Shown here: one piece after another, positions 1 to 6,922 of the stretch | Numbering within the stretch: position 1 is the first letter of the stretch | Layout: each line of letters starts with the position of its first letter | From: an uncultured Bacillota bacterium | GTDB lineage: Bacteria > Bacillota > Clostridia > Peptostreptococcales > Anaerovoracaceae | Assembly (NCBI GenBank): GCA_958448635.1 | Contig: CAUDEQ010000024.1 | Span: 1 to 24,729, forward strand | Reading direction: 5' to 3' | Length of the DNA stretch: 24,729 bases | Made by a program: the position numbers and the translations under genes | The notes under the pieces: generated by a model | Database searches by the model: none | What the model was told of the DNA's origin: nothing | What the model saw: the letters and a program-made list of their open reading frames with translations, nothing else

Positions 1-296
1 GTAATGACATGTTTCAGCCATCACTTTTTGCCAATTCTGTTGTCCACAACTGTCTCTGTTTTATTTTCAGCCAACAGAAGCTTATTTTTGCCGTCAAAAC
101 ACCTCGTAATCAAGGAAAATGTTGGCTGATTTTCTTTTATAAACCTCATCAGCCAACATCTTTTTTTCCACCTATAATTTCTGCCCTCCGGGGGGCTTTC
201 CGCCTGCTATGAAACCCAGGCCATAGAACAAAGCCCGCTGCAGCTGCAGTGGATTATCTGCCGACAATCGCCCGCTGCCATATGTAGCGCACTTTA
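1..296. other. Intergenic region, no supported gene
   Basis: The only open frame here, 9-212 on the plus strand, has no ribosome binding site, runs through the terminator stem and has no recognisable protein features, so I do not call it. Besides the terminator, the stretch has three similar TCAGCCA-containing segments (near 14, 67 and 149) and two copies of GCCCGCTGC (near 233 and 270). I see no tRNA or riboswitch signature. Confidence 0.6.
119..167 (+). terminator. Intrinsic terminator, possibly bidirectional
   Basis: A perfect 12-bp inverted repeat, ATGTTGGCTGAT (119-130) and ATCAGCCAACAT (148-159), encloses a 17-nt loop and is followed on the plus strand by C then seven T. It would end a plus-strand gene lying left of the window. 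Read on the minus strand the stem is followed by TTTTCCTT, so it may also stop transcription coming out of the methyltransferase gene that ends at 297. No other terminator is visible after that gene. Confidence 0.8.
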
Positions 297-1112
297 TCAA
301 ACGTGCCAGTATATAGTCACTATCTTGGTGCTTACGGTTTCCGTTACCTTTCCATCTGCAGCATACGCTGAAATATATTGACGCAGCTTTTCTCTGTCCT
401 GCGGTGTCACATCTCTGTACATACCTGCGCTGTCCTCACACCATGCTGCCATTTCTTTTTCCGTCCTCTCGATGACCCAGTCTTCATCTCTGACTGTAAC
501 TTCAGGAGTAAACCCTTTTAACCACAGGTACTCAAAGATGTTGAGCACCGTATCATCGGCTCTCTGGCGTCGGCCGGCAATATCTATTGCGGAAAGAGCG
601 CCATCAAGAATTCTATCGGTACGTCTGGACGGCTTCACAAGGAAGCAATGTCCTCGCGAGCATTCGTTCATCATATCCAGAGTATGGTAATCGCATATGG
701 CAGGCGTCATATGTGCGAACACGATGTCAAATGCGCCTTTCCAGTCTAGCGAGTCGATATCGGCCTTGGCCCAGTCCAGCGCTGTGAATTCAGCATTTTC
801 CACACCCATGCTGCCAGCTCGTTTTACTGCCGCTTCTATCATCGCCGGTGACACGTCAGTGCCCATTGTTGAGCTGATATATTGCGCCAGTGCCAGAGAA
901 TACTGTCCTGCACCGCAGCCTATATCCAGGGCAGACATGAAGTCTTGAGGCTCTGCCTTCTCCCACATATATTTAAGGAAGGGATTGTCGTCCTTATCAG
1001 GTACAGGCTTCTTATCGAATTCTTCCGCCCTGCTGTCCCACATTCTTATCTGACGTTCTTCATTTTTTTCTATCGTATTGATCCATCGCTCTTTCAAACG
1101 TTTAAGCTCCAT
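297..1112 (-). CDS. Class I SAM-dependent methyltransferase, last gene of the metal/cofactor ABC transporter operon
   Basis: The 271-aa product is a Rossmann-fold methyltransferase. Motif I is LDIGCGAGQ (residues 62-70), the acidic residue of motif II lies in GTDVSP (about 84-89), and FDIVFAHM (about 128-135) matches the motif IV region. The N-terminal W-x(n)-A-x-x-F segment (MWDSRAEEFDKK) resembles UbiE/Methyltransf_11-type enzymes. The start at 1112 has GAAAGGAGAG just upstream. It lies 58 nt behind the ATPase with no terminator or evident promoter between, so it is probably the fourth gene of the transporter operon. The substrate is unknown; the context suggests something to do with the imported ligand (a metallophore, corrinoid or haem), but that is inference. 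The family is certain, the role is not. Confidence 0.85.
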   Translation of the reverse strand: MELKRLKERWINTIEKNEERQIRMWDSRAEEFDKKPVPDKDDNPFLKYMWEKAEPQDFMSALDIGCGAGQYSLALAQYISSTMGTDVSPAMIEAAVKRAGSMGVENAEFTALDWAKADIDSLDWKGAFDIVFAHMTPAICDYHTLDMMNECSRGHCFLVKPSRRTDRILDGALSAIDIAGRRQRADDTVLNIFEYLWLKGFTPEVTVRDEDWVIERTEKEMAAWCEDSAGMYRDVTPQDREKLRQYISAYAADGKVTETVSTKIVTIYWHV

Positions 1113-1170
1113 ACTGCTCTCCTTTCAAAGCTCAATCTGCCACCAACACATTTCGCCCGAAACGTTTTCA

Positions 1171-1923
1171 TCAGTCAACGATTATCACCTTTCGGCCTTT
1201 TACATCCGTGACCTCTCCCTCTATGCCATATACATCGCGCATGGCTTTTCTGTCGATTATCTCCCGACCACCGTATCGGTACACAAAGCCATCCTGAAGC
1301 AGTAGGAAGCGGTCGCAAAATCTCAGAGCCAGGTTCAGATCGTGGATCACCACCATGGCCGTTATCTGTTCACGAGCACATATATCCTTGACTATCTGCA
1401 GCACCTTGTACTGATTCCTGATATCAAGGCTGCTAGTGGGCTCATCCAGAAGCATCAGCTTCGGCTGCTGCGCCAACGCCCGCGCCAGCGTGACCTTCTG
1501 CCGTTCTCCTCCGCTGAGCTCATTGACAAATCTGCCTCGCATGTGCAGAAGCTGCAGGCTGTCCATGGCCTCGTGAACTATCCTATGGTCCTCTTCTGTA
1601 AAGCCCCATCGCATATAAGGCCTTCTGCCCAGCATAACCATATCATGCACCGTCATCTGAGTATCGGGCACATCCTGCGCAACAAATGCGATGCGCCTTG
1701 CTACCTCTCTGGTGGACATGTTGAGGAGCTCCTCGCCATCCATGCAAACGCTGCCGCTGTCCGGGAAGATGATCTTGTTGAGGCATTTGAGCATGGTGCT
1801 CTTTCCGGCGCCGTTATTGCCCAGCACAGCCAGAAATCTGCCCTTTTCCAGACTGAAGCTCACGGATTTCAGGATATCCGGACCGCCGGGATAATGAAAA
1901 CGCAGTTCTTTTATATCTAACAT
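1171..1923 (-). CDS. ABC transporter ATP-binding protein, FecE/FhuC/BtuD type
   Basis: The 250-aa ATPase has Walker A GNNGAGKST (35-43), Q-loop Gln83, signature LSGGE (136-140), Walker B LMLLDEP (156-162) and H-loop His194. Length and sequence fit the importers of ferric siderophores, haem and cobalamin. The frame stays open upstream to 2349, but that part overlaps the permease gene in another frame and has no domain character. I therefore start at ATG 1921-1923, where the protein begins MLDIKELRFHYPGG. That start overlaps the permease stop codon by 7 nt (ATGTTAG), which suggests translational coupling. It would act at the cytoplasmic face as a dimer on the FecCD permease. The substrate cannot be read from the ATPase. 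Confidence 0.93.
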   Translation of the reverse strand: MLDIKELRFHYPGGPDILKSVSFSLEKGRFLAVLGNNGAGKSTMLKCLNKIIFPDSGSVCMDGEELLNMSTREVARRIAFVAQDVPDTQMTVHDMVMLGRRPYMRWGFTEEDHRIVHEAMDSLQLLHMRGRFVNELSGGERQKVTLARALAQQPKLMLLDEPTSSLDIRNQYKVLQIVKDICAREQITAMVVIHDLNLALRFCDRFLLLQDGFVYRYGGREIIDRKAMRDVYGIEGEVTDVKGRKVIIVD

Positions 1924-2981
1924 CCTCTTTTTCTCCCCTTGAAAAGCAAATACAGAAACAACGGCGCACCGAGAAACGATGTGATGGCACCGATTGGAAG
2001 GATTACAGGGCTTATCACCGTTCTGGCGAACAGATCCCCCAACAGCAGCAGTGAGCTGCCTGCCAGTATTGAGCCGGGTATGAGATAAACATGATTGTTT
2101 CCCACCACACGACGCACTATATGAGGCGCAACAAGCCCGATGAAATTGATCAGCCCTATATACGACACTATCACCGACGACATGAAGCAGCACAGGATCA
2201 TGTTGACAAGGGTGAGCCTCCTGACATTGATGCCGAGGCTTATGGCCGTCTCCGTGCCGCTCAGCAGCGCATTGAAATCCCACCTGTGAAATATGAAAAA
2301 CAGGCAGCCTGCCAGAGTCACCAGAGACATAAGCCTTATCTCTCCCCATGTCGCACTACCCAGATCTCCAAAGGTCCAGAACACCAGCGATGCCAGCTCT
2401 ATTTCATCTGCAAAATACTGCAGCAGCGTGGTAGCGCCGGTAAACATCGAGCTTATGGCGACACCTGCCAGAATTATGGACTCAGGCGAAACCTGTCTGA
2501 ATCTTGAGAGCCCCATTATGACTACTGCCACAGCCATACTTCCTGCAAAGGCGCACAGAGGTATCATTATTCCGCCGTTTTCGGATGCGCCGGCGCCCAG
2601 AGCGATGATGGCAAAGGCTGCTCCAAAGCCCGCACCCTGCGAAACGCCCAGCGTAGACGCTGAGGCGAGGGGATTGTGCAGTATCACCTGAAGTATACAG
2701 CCTGCAACACCAAGGCCTGCCCCCGCAGCAACTGCAGTGCATATCCTCGGAAGTCTGACGCTTCCTACCACGATATTGATGCGTTCATCCGACGCACAGC
2801 CGAATATCCCTCGTATCATCTCGGTTAGAGGCGTATCATATGAGCCTGACCACAGAGACAGAACGACTGCCACCAGCAAAACCACCGCCAGCACCAGAAG
2901 AAACAGCATACTGGTCACCTGCTTTTTCCTGTAGGCCGGATCCCAGCTATTCTTGTCCGAGAGTGATCTCCTTAAATTCAT
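1917..2981 (-). CDS. FecCD-family ABC transporter permease
   Basis: The 354-aa polytopic membrane protein has the FecCD hallmarks RLPR (76-79), GAGLGVAGCILQ (87-98), NPLASASTLGVSQGAGFGA (103-121) and, near the C-terminus, GLVAPHIVRR, the loop that contacts the ATPase. One permease gene implies a homodimer, as in BtuC or HmuU. The start at 2981 has AAAGGAGAA seven bases upstream and lies inside the end of the binding-protein gene, a 35-nt overlap. That overlap and the 7-nt overlap with the ATPase show a tightly coupled operon. The likely substrate class is iron-siderophore, haem or cobalamin; the sequence alone does not decide. Confidence 0.94.
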   Translation of the reverse strand: MNLRRSLSDKNSWDPAYRKKQVTSMLFLLVLAVVLLVAVVLSLWSGSYDTPLTEMIRGIFGCASDERINIVVGSVRLPRICTAVAAGAGLGVAGCILQVILHNPLASASTLGVSQGAGFGAAFAIIALGAGASENGGIMIPLCAFAGSMAVAVVIMGLSRFRQVSPESIILAGVAISSMFTGATTLLQYFADEIELASLVFWTFGDLGSATWGEIRLMSLVTLAGCLFFIFHRWDFNALLSGTETAISLGINVRRLTLVNMILCCFMSSVIVSYIGLINFIGLVAPHIVRRVVGNNHVYLIPGSILAGSSLLLLGDLFARTVISPVILPIGAITSFLGAPLFLYLLFKGRKRGC

Positions 2982-4077
2982 ATCCGTTCTCCTTTAACGT
3001 GTCGTAAAAATCGCTGCCCAACAGGTTACGGAAAATCTCATCAGTCTTCTCTGCCGGGTCTATATCCGAAAAGGTCTTGGGATAAAGCACCGTTCCGGCA
3101 TAATATGCATCTGCCAGAGCCGTGTCAAGATTTGATGCGCTTGATCTGAAGGATATCTGCGAATAAACCTTACCCTTTTTAACAGCGCTGAGCTGACTGT
3201 AATATTCAGGATTCTTGCTGTAGTGATCCTGTATCAGCATCATTCCGTTGAGGTCTATGAATATTACGTCAGGATCCCAAAGCAGCACCTGCTCAAGGTC
3301 GATGTTGAACGGACCCTCCTGCCCTGTTTCATTGGCGAGGTTCACACCGTTGATGGCCTCCACCGGACCGTAGAACGCCTCAGTTCCGTCAAAGCCATGG
3401 GCTCCCTTGTAGCTTACGCCACCTATATAAACGCTGTCTTTATCCTTGTCCTTTATCGCACCTGTTCTTTCATCCAGATCCGCCTTGACCTCATCCATGT
3501 ACTCCATCAGCTCACGAGCACGGTCTTCCTTGCCGTACACCTCTCCCATCAGCTCAAAGGTCTCATATGCGTTCTCGTCCATCATGCTGTCGTTATGGGG
3601 TATCTTTACCACAGGGATTCCTGTCTTACTCTGAAGCTCATCAGCCTCCATATCTATGGACATCGACATCATGATGACGTCAGGTGCGGCCTCTATTAGA
3701 AGCTCCGGATTAGGCTCATCCTTTACGCCTATCACAGGCAGCTCCTTGAACACATCGTAGTTTATATAGTTGTACGGACGCGATATAGCCTGTTCCTTTT
3801 CATAATCCTCAACGCCTGCCACAAGATCCGCTGCATCCATATAGCACGTATATCTCAGGGCGCCCACTCCGATGCAGGCTACCTTCTCCACCTTTTCGGG
3901 GATTTCTACCTGGCGGCCCTCGCTGTCAGTAACAGTACGCATACCGTCCTTTGCACCTGTATCGTCCGCATCTCCTCCGCAGCCGACCAACAGTACCGCC
4001 ATCATCATCACCAGAGCAAACAGCAAGATACGTTTCTTACCCTTTGTTTTCATGTTCACGTCATTTTTTTCTCTCAT
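2947..4077 (-). CDS. Substrate-binding lipoprotein of a FecB/BtuF-type ABC transporter
   Basis: The 376-aa protein has a basic N-terminus, a hydrophobic segment and the lipobox LVGC with Cys33, so it is a lipid-anchored extracellular receptor. The mature part starts with the periplasmic-binding-protein (PF01497) pattern TVTDSEGRQVEIPEKVEKVA, then LLIEAAPDVIMMS (about 126-138) and WDPDVIFID (about 263-271). AAGGAGG stands six bases before ATG 4077, which fixes the start over the internal Met9. It is the first gene of the operon and is preceded by a leader of about 320 nt with a terminator-like hairpin. It would deliver an iron complex, haem or corrinoid to the permease. I saw neither a cobalamin riboswitch box nor a Fur box. 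Confidence 0.92.
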   Translation of the reverse strand: MREKNDVNMKTKGKKRILLFALVMMMAVLLVGCGGDADDTGAKDGMRTVTDSEGRQVEIPEKVEKVACIGVGALRYTCYMDAADLVAGVEDYEKEQAISRPYNYINYDVFKELPVIGVKDEPNPELLIEAAPDVIMMSMSIDMEADELQSKTGIPVVKIPHNDSMMDENAYETFELMGEVYGKEDRARELMEYMDEVKADLDERTGAIKDKDKDSVYIGGVSYKGAHGFDGTEAFYGPVEAINGVNLANETGQEGPFNIDLEQVLLWDPDVIFIDLNGMMLIQDHYSKNPEYYSQLSAVKKGKVYSQISFRSSASNLDTALADAYYAGTVLYPKTFSDIDPAEKTDEIFRNLLGSDFYDTLKENGYEFKEITLGQE

Positions 4078-4221
4078 CTTATCCTCCTTAATTCTGAACA
4101 GTTCAGCCTTCTCCGCCTTTCCCGGTTGTCGTCCTATGATATTTCCGGGGAAATTGCCGGATCTTTATTCAGACAGGATCGTCGCAATACGTTATTATGC
4201 TCCGTCATATCGCCTGCGAAA

Positions 4222-4278
4222 TAAAAAATCCAGGCAAGGCAAAAAACTATTTACAATAGCTATAAGACCTTCCTGGAT
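4222..4278 (-). terminator. Intrinsic terminator-like hairpin in the ABC operon leader
   Basis: On the minus strand ATCCAGGAAGG (4278-4268) pairs with CCTTGCCTGGAT (4239-4228), with one bulged base, and six T follow directly. The loop holds a small inner hairpin, CTATT-GTA-AATAG. It lies about 145 nt upstream of the binding-protein start and downstream of the predicted promoter, so it could prematurely end transcription of the operon. Confidence 0.7.
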
Positions 4279-4299
4279 CTGTTTCCTAAAATATTCTTT

Positions 4300-4383
4300 T
4301 TATTTAAAAGCCTTGTAGTTGAAAATGCACTCTTTTACGAGCCTTCGGCCTCTGCCGTCAATCGCTTTTCTTCTGAAAAGCAT
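4300..4383 (-). CDS. Possible 27-aa leader peptide
   Basis: This short ORF begins about 17 nt after the predicted transcription start and ends about 22 nt before the 5' arm of the terminator. It starts MLFRRKAIDGRGRR and ends NYKAFK, so it is basic and unlike any protein I recognise. A weak ribosome site, GGGAAG, stands 5 nt before the ATG. Position and size fit a leader peptide, but a chance ORF is quite possible. Confidence 0.25.
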   Translation of the reverse strand: MLFRRKAIDGRGRRLVKECIFNYKAFK

Positions 4384-4422
4384 GGTACTTCCCGTACCGT
4401 TAGTTTATTATACCATGCTTTT
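4376..4422 (-). repeat. 12-bp inverted repeat across -10 and leader ORF start
   Basis: AAAAGCATGGTA (4376-4387) and TACCATGCTTTT (4411-4422) are perfect inverted repeats. On the minus strand the upstream arm overlaps the -10 box and the downstream arm contains the ATG (4383-4381) of the leader ORF. A transcript starting near 4400 lacks the upstream arm and can only form the smaller GGTAC/GTACC hairpin. A transcript reading in from sulP has both arms. It could also act as a terminator for sulP, because the stem ends in GCTTTTC. Confidence 0.65.
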
Positions 4423-4434
4423 GAAAAAATTCAA
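4407..4434 (-). promoter_or_regulatory. Sigma-70-type promoter of the ABC transporter operon
   Basis: On the minus strand a TTGAAT -35 box (4434-4429) is separated by 16 nt from a perfect TATAAT -10 box (4412-4407). The predicted start of transcription is near 4400. Confidence 0.7.
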
Positions 4435-4449
4435 CACAATTTATGCTGC

Positions 4450-4608
4450 CTAATTGAAGTATGGTATCAGGCATAGTATATCGGACAAAATACTCGCAGT
4501 CTGAGGAAAATGCCTTACGGAGAATGATATGCCAGCTGCCCGCACGCCGCCGGCGGTAATGTGCATCATCTGCGTGCCGTCACCCTTTATATACTCCTGT
4601 CGAGCCAT
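4450..4608 (-). CDS. Possible small protein of 52 aa, unknown
   Basis: An ATG at 4608 opens a 52-codon frame ending with TAG at 4450-4452, just downstream of sulP. The product starts MARQEYIKGDGTQMMHITAG and ends CLIPYFN. No clear Shine-Dalgarno sequence precedes the ATG (the bases before it read TTTTGTCGGA). I recognise no family. It may be a decayed gene end or a chance frame. Confidence 0.2.
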   Translation of the reverse strand: MARQEYIKGDGTQMMHITAGGVRAAGISFSVRHFPQTASILSDILCLIPYFN

Positions 4609-4649
4609 TCCGACAAAAGTTATTTTATTGCAGTCCAGAAGGCTTCCCT

Positions 4650-6296
4650 TTACATATGCTCCTGCTGAGCTATGACGATGGCCTCCTCGGCGCTGTCAAA
4701 CACGTACTCTTCTCCGATAAGTTCCAGCAGACCTCCGCGCCTCATTTCCTCGAGGACCTTAGGCTGAACGCTGGTGAGATATATCTCCGTGCCGTTTTCC
4801 TCCATCTCCGTCACGAGCTCCATGAGAGCCTGTATTCCCGAAAGGTCTATCACCGGCACGCCTCGCATGGACAGAATCAGACCCTCCGTCTTGCCCTCTA
4901 GCTCGTACAGCTGGTTTTCCAGCTTATCAATGACAGCGAAGAAAATGGCTCCCGTCAGATATGCGATCCTCACCTTTCCGGAGATTTCAGGGAGATGTAC
5001 TCCCACCTCCTCCAACCTGTCTTTTTCGATCTCTGCCACTGTGATGTCTATGTCCGTCAGCTTGATGAGTATGAGAATCACGGAGAATGCCACTCCTATG
5101 ATGATGGCCTGCGTAAGGTCAAATACCACGGTGGCTATCATCGTTATGAAGAACTTCATCATCCCCGATTTAAATCTGTGGTCGAAGATAAAGTGTATGT
5201 TTTCCCAGTCGTTCATCCTCCATGCCGTCACGATGAGCACTCCTGCCAACGCCGAAAGCGGTATCGCTGACATTACAGGCGCCAGTATGAACATGGACAG
5301 CAGCAGGAATACTGCGTGAAAGATACCTGTAAGCCTTGTCTGTCCGCCTGCCTTGATGGCCACGCTGGTTCTGGCGATGGCTGCCGTCGCCGGCACGCCG
5401 CCAAACAGAGGAATCACGATATTGCCTATGCCCTGTGCCACCAGCTCGCGATCTGCATCCATCTCCTCTTTCTTCATCTTACCTGCAGATGCGCCGCATA
5501 AGAGGCTCTCTATCATTCCCAGCGCCGCTATGGAAAACGCCGGAATGAACAGCTCTCTGAGATGGCTTATATTAAATTCCGCAAAGGACAGTCTCTCGTC
5601 CAGTATTATTGACTTGGGTACGTCGCCCACTACCGCCACATCGAACTGCAGGAAGTAATTGGCTGCCAGTACGATTATCAGCGCCGCCAGCGAGGATGGG
5701 AATCTGGCGTTGAGCTTCTTGGGCCAGATCAGCATTATCACGATGACCGCCACACCGAAAGCCATCGTCTTTATATCAGGGTGAAAGCCGTCGGTGAAAT
5801 ACGATGCCAACTTGACGATGGCAAGATCACCCTTCGATGTCACCCCAAAAAAATTATCCAGTTGCCCCAGTGCGATTATAAGGGCTATGCCGGATGTAAA
5901 TCCGGTGATAACAGACGAAGGTATATAGTAGATCATCCTTCCCAGCTTCAGGATCCCTGCGCCTATCAGTATGACGCCTGCCATAAAGCATGCCGTCAGT
6001 ATTCCCTGCATACCGTACTGGGCTGCCAGGGTAACGAGTATGGCTGTCATGGCTCCCGTCGGACCTGAAATCTGAAATGAGGCTCCCGACAATGCACTTA
6101 TCACGATGCCTCCTATGATGGCTGTCACCAGTCCTGCCGCTGCCGTTGCTCCCGAGCTGACGCCGAATGCCAGTGCCAGAGGAAGCGCCACTGCCGCCAC
6201 GGTAACACCTGCCATCATATCCTTGCCCAAACGACTGCCATTGTAGCCTTTGAATTCCGTCCTGATATCACCTATGTAGTTTTTTAATAAATTCAT
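4650..6296 (-). CDS. SulP/SLC26-family anion transporter with C-terminal STAS domain
   Basis: The 548-aa protein has the SulP transmembrane core (about 20-415): an N-terminal GVTVAAVALPLALAFGV segment, SGPTGAM (77-83), and QGIGNIVIPLFGGVPATAAI (288-307), equivalent to the GxxN...GGxP family motif. A STAS domain follows (about 440-545) with PVIDLSGIQAL around Asp484 and Ser486. SulP proteins move sulfate, bicarbonate, molybdate or dicarboxylates; nothing here identifies the anion, and no carbonic anhydrase or sulfate-assimilation gene is adjacent. CGGGAGGATTT directly before ATG 6296 fixes the start. That ribosome site is one arm of a 13-nt inverted repeat whose other arm lies upstream of the gene's own -10 box, implying poor translation from read-through mRNA. 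Confidence 0.93.
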   Translation of the reverse strand: MNLLKNYIGDIRTEFKGYNGSRLGKDMMAGVTVAAVALPLALAFGVSSGATAAAGLVTAIIGGIVISALSGASFQISGPTGAMTAILVTLAAQYGMQGILTACFMAGVILIGAGILKLGRMIYYIPSSVITGFTSGIALIIALGQLDNFFGVTSKGDLAIVKLASYFTDGFHPDIKTMAFGVAVIVIMLIWPKKLNARFPSSLAALIIVLAANYFLQFDVAVVGDVPKSIILDERLSFAEFNISHLRELFIPAFSIAALGMIESLLCGASAGKMKKEEMDADRELVAQGIGNIVIPLFGGVPATAAIARTSVAIKAGGQTRLTGIFHAVFLLLSMFILAPVMSAIPLSALAGVLIVTAWRMNDWENIHFIFDHRFKSGMMKFFITMIATVVFDLTQAIIIGVAFSVILILIKLTDIDITVAEIEKDRLEEVGVHLPEISGKVRIAYLTGAIFFAVIDKLENQLYELEGKTEGLILSMRGVPVIDLSGIQALMELVTEMEENGTEIYLTSVQPKVLEEMRRGGLLELIGEEYVFDSAEEAIVIAQQEHM

Positions 6297-6356
6297 AAAT
6301 CCTCCCGAGTTTTATATGGATTAATCTCCATAATCAATTATAGCTCAGGAGGATTT
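6297..6356 (-). repeat. Inverted repeat that can sequester the sulP ribosome binding site
   Basis: AAATCCTCCCGAG (6297-6309) and CTCAGGAGGATTT (6344-6356) are complementary at 12 of 13 positions, the exception being a G-U pair in RNA. On the minus strand the 3' arm is the sulP ribosome binding site itself. The loop contains the -10 box and a nested ATGGA/TCCAT stem. RNA made by read-through from the oxidoreductase operon would have both arms; RNA started near 6330 would have only the 3' arm. Confidence 0.75.
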
Positions 6357-6364
6357 GTTTTCAA
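6337..6364 (-). promoter_or_regulatory. Promoter of sulP
   Basis: On the minus strand TTGAAA (6364-6359), a 16-nt spacer and a perfect TATAAT (6342-6337) form a strong housekeeping promoter, with transcription predicted to start near 6330 and a leader of about 34 nt. Confidence 0.7.
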
Positions 6365-6379
6365 TGGGGCAAAATGTTA

Positions 6380-6916
6380 TTAATTTGCTGTCTTTGCTTC
6401 GCACATGGCCTGATATCCCTTGTCGAAGGCATCTATGTTCATTCCGGCTATACTGGCGGCGAAGTTCTTCTTGATCTCCTCGAGAATCGTGTCATAGTGC
6501 AGCTTTGGCAGCAGCTTCGTTAACGCTCCCAGCATCACCATATTGACTACGAAGGGCTTTCCCATTTCCTCCGCTATATCGGTAGCAGCAACTTTGTAAT
6601 GATTGGGATTGTCTGTCTCCACCAGCGTACTGTTGATTAGAACTATGGCGTTTTCCTTTGCCTGGTCCTTATATTTTTCAAAGCCTATCTGATTCATGGC
6701 TATGAATACATCCGCCTTGTCTACCTTCATGTAATCTATCTCTTCGTCTGAAATGACCACCTCTGCCTTGCAGGCGCCGCCTCTGGCCTCAGGACCGTAG
6801 CTTTGAGTCTGGGAAATATTGTAGTCCTCCCCCAGGCCGTATCCCTTTGCCAGCAGTACAGAGGCTAATATTACCCCTTGACCTCCGGCTCCCGCAAATC
6901 TGACATTGATTTTCAT
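6380..6916 (-). CDS. korC: 2-oxoacid:ferredoxin oxidoreductase, gamma subunit
   Basis: The 178-aa subunit carries AGAGGQGV (8-15) and SQTQSYGPEARGGACKAEVV, the signatures of the POR gamma domain (PF01558). This domain helps form the active-site region and the CoA/electron-transfer interface of pyruvate/2-oxoglutarate-type oxidoreductases. Length and sequence match KorC/VorC-type separate gamma subunits. AAGGAG before ATG 6916 overlaps the end of the delta gene. It is the last of four coupled genes. I use the kor name for convenience; the substrate could equally be branched-chain 2-oxoacids (VOR). Confidence 0.88.
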   Translation of the reverse strand: MKINVRFAGAGGQGVILASVLLAKGYGLGEDYNISQTQSYGPEARGGACKAEVVISDEEIDYMKVDKADVFIAMNQIGFEKYKDQAKENAIVLINSTLVETDNPNHYKVAATDIAEEMGKPFVVNMVMLGALTKLLPKLHYDTILEEIKKNFAASIAGMNIDAFDKGYQAMCEAKTAN

Positions 6917-6922
6917 AACGCT

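Larger units (their letters stand above)
4079..4400 (-). promoter_or_regulatory. Long 5' leader of the ABC operon, candidate attenuator or orphan riboswitch
   Basis: The predicted transcription start near 4400 gives a leader of about 320 nt before the binding-protein start. It can fold into GGTAC-GGGAA-GTACC, then GCTTTTC-AGAA-GAAAAGC, then a hairpin within GAGGCCGAAGGCTC, and then the intrinsic terminator at 4222-4278. The hexamer CAAGGC near 4310-4315 is complementary to GCCTTG in the 3' arm of the terminator, giving a possible but short competing pairing. A promoter-hairpins-terminator-gene layout is what transcription-attenuating leaders look like; the ligand or trigger is unknown. Confidence 0.5.
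4078..4649. other. 572-nt region between SulP and the ABC operon
   Basis: There is no large gene here. On the minus strand the region holds, in order: a possible 52-codon ORF (4450-4608), a promoter (4407-4434), a 12-bp inverted repeat across the -10 and transcription start (4376-4422), a 27-codon ORF (4300-4383), an intrinsic terminator-like hairpin (4222-4278) and about 140 nt leading to the binding-protein ribosome site. I found no cobalamin, SAM, TPP, FMN, T-box or M-box consensus on the minus strand. Confidence 0.7.

Noticed and set aside
1342..1920. 192-aa plus-strand open frame
   Set aside because: It lies entirely opposite the ATPase gene, whose motifs and codon pattern show the true frame.
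1924..2349. Open 142-codon N-terminal extension of the ATPase frame
   Set aside because: It overlaps the FecCD permease gene out of frame and has no similarity to ABC proteins; the normal start is at 1923.
4079..4434. Cobalamin riboswitch or Fur box before the transporter operon
   Set aside because: I found neither the conserved B12 box nor a 19-bp Fur-like palindrome on the minus strand, despite the FecB/BtuF-like cargo genes.
6297..6356. The sulP inverted repeat as terminator of the oxidoreductase operon
   Set aside because: No T run follows the stem on the minus strand; it runs straight into the sulP start codon.
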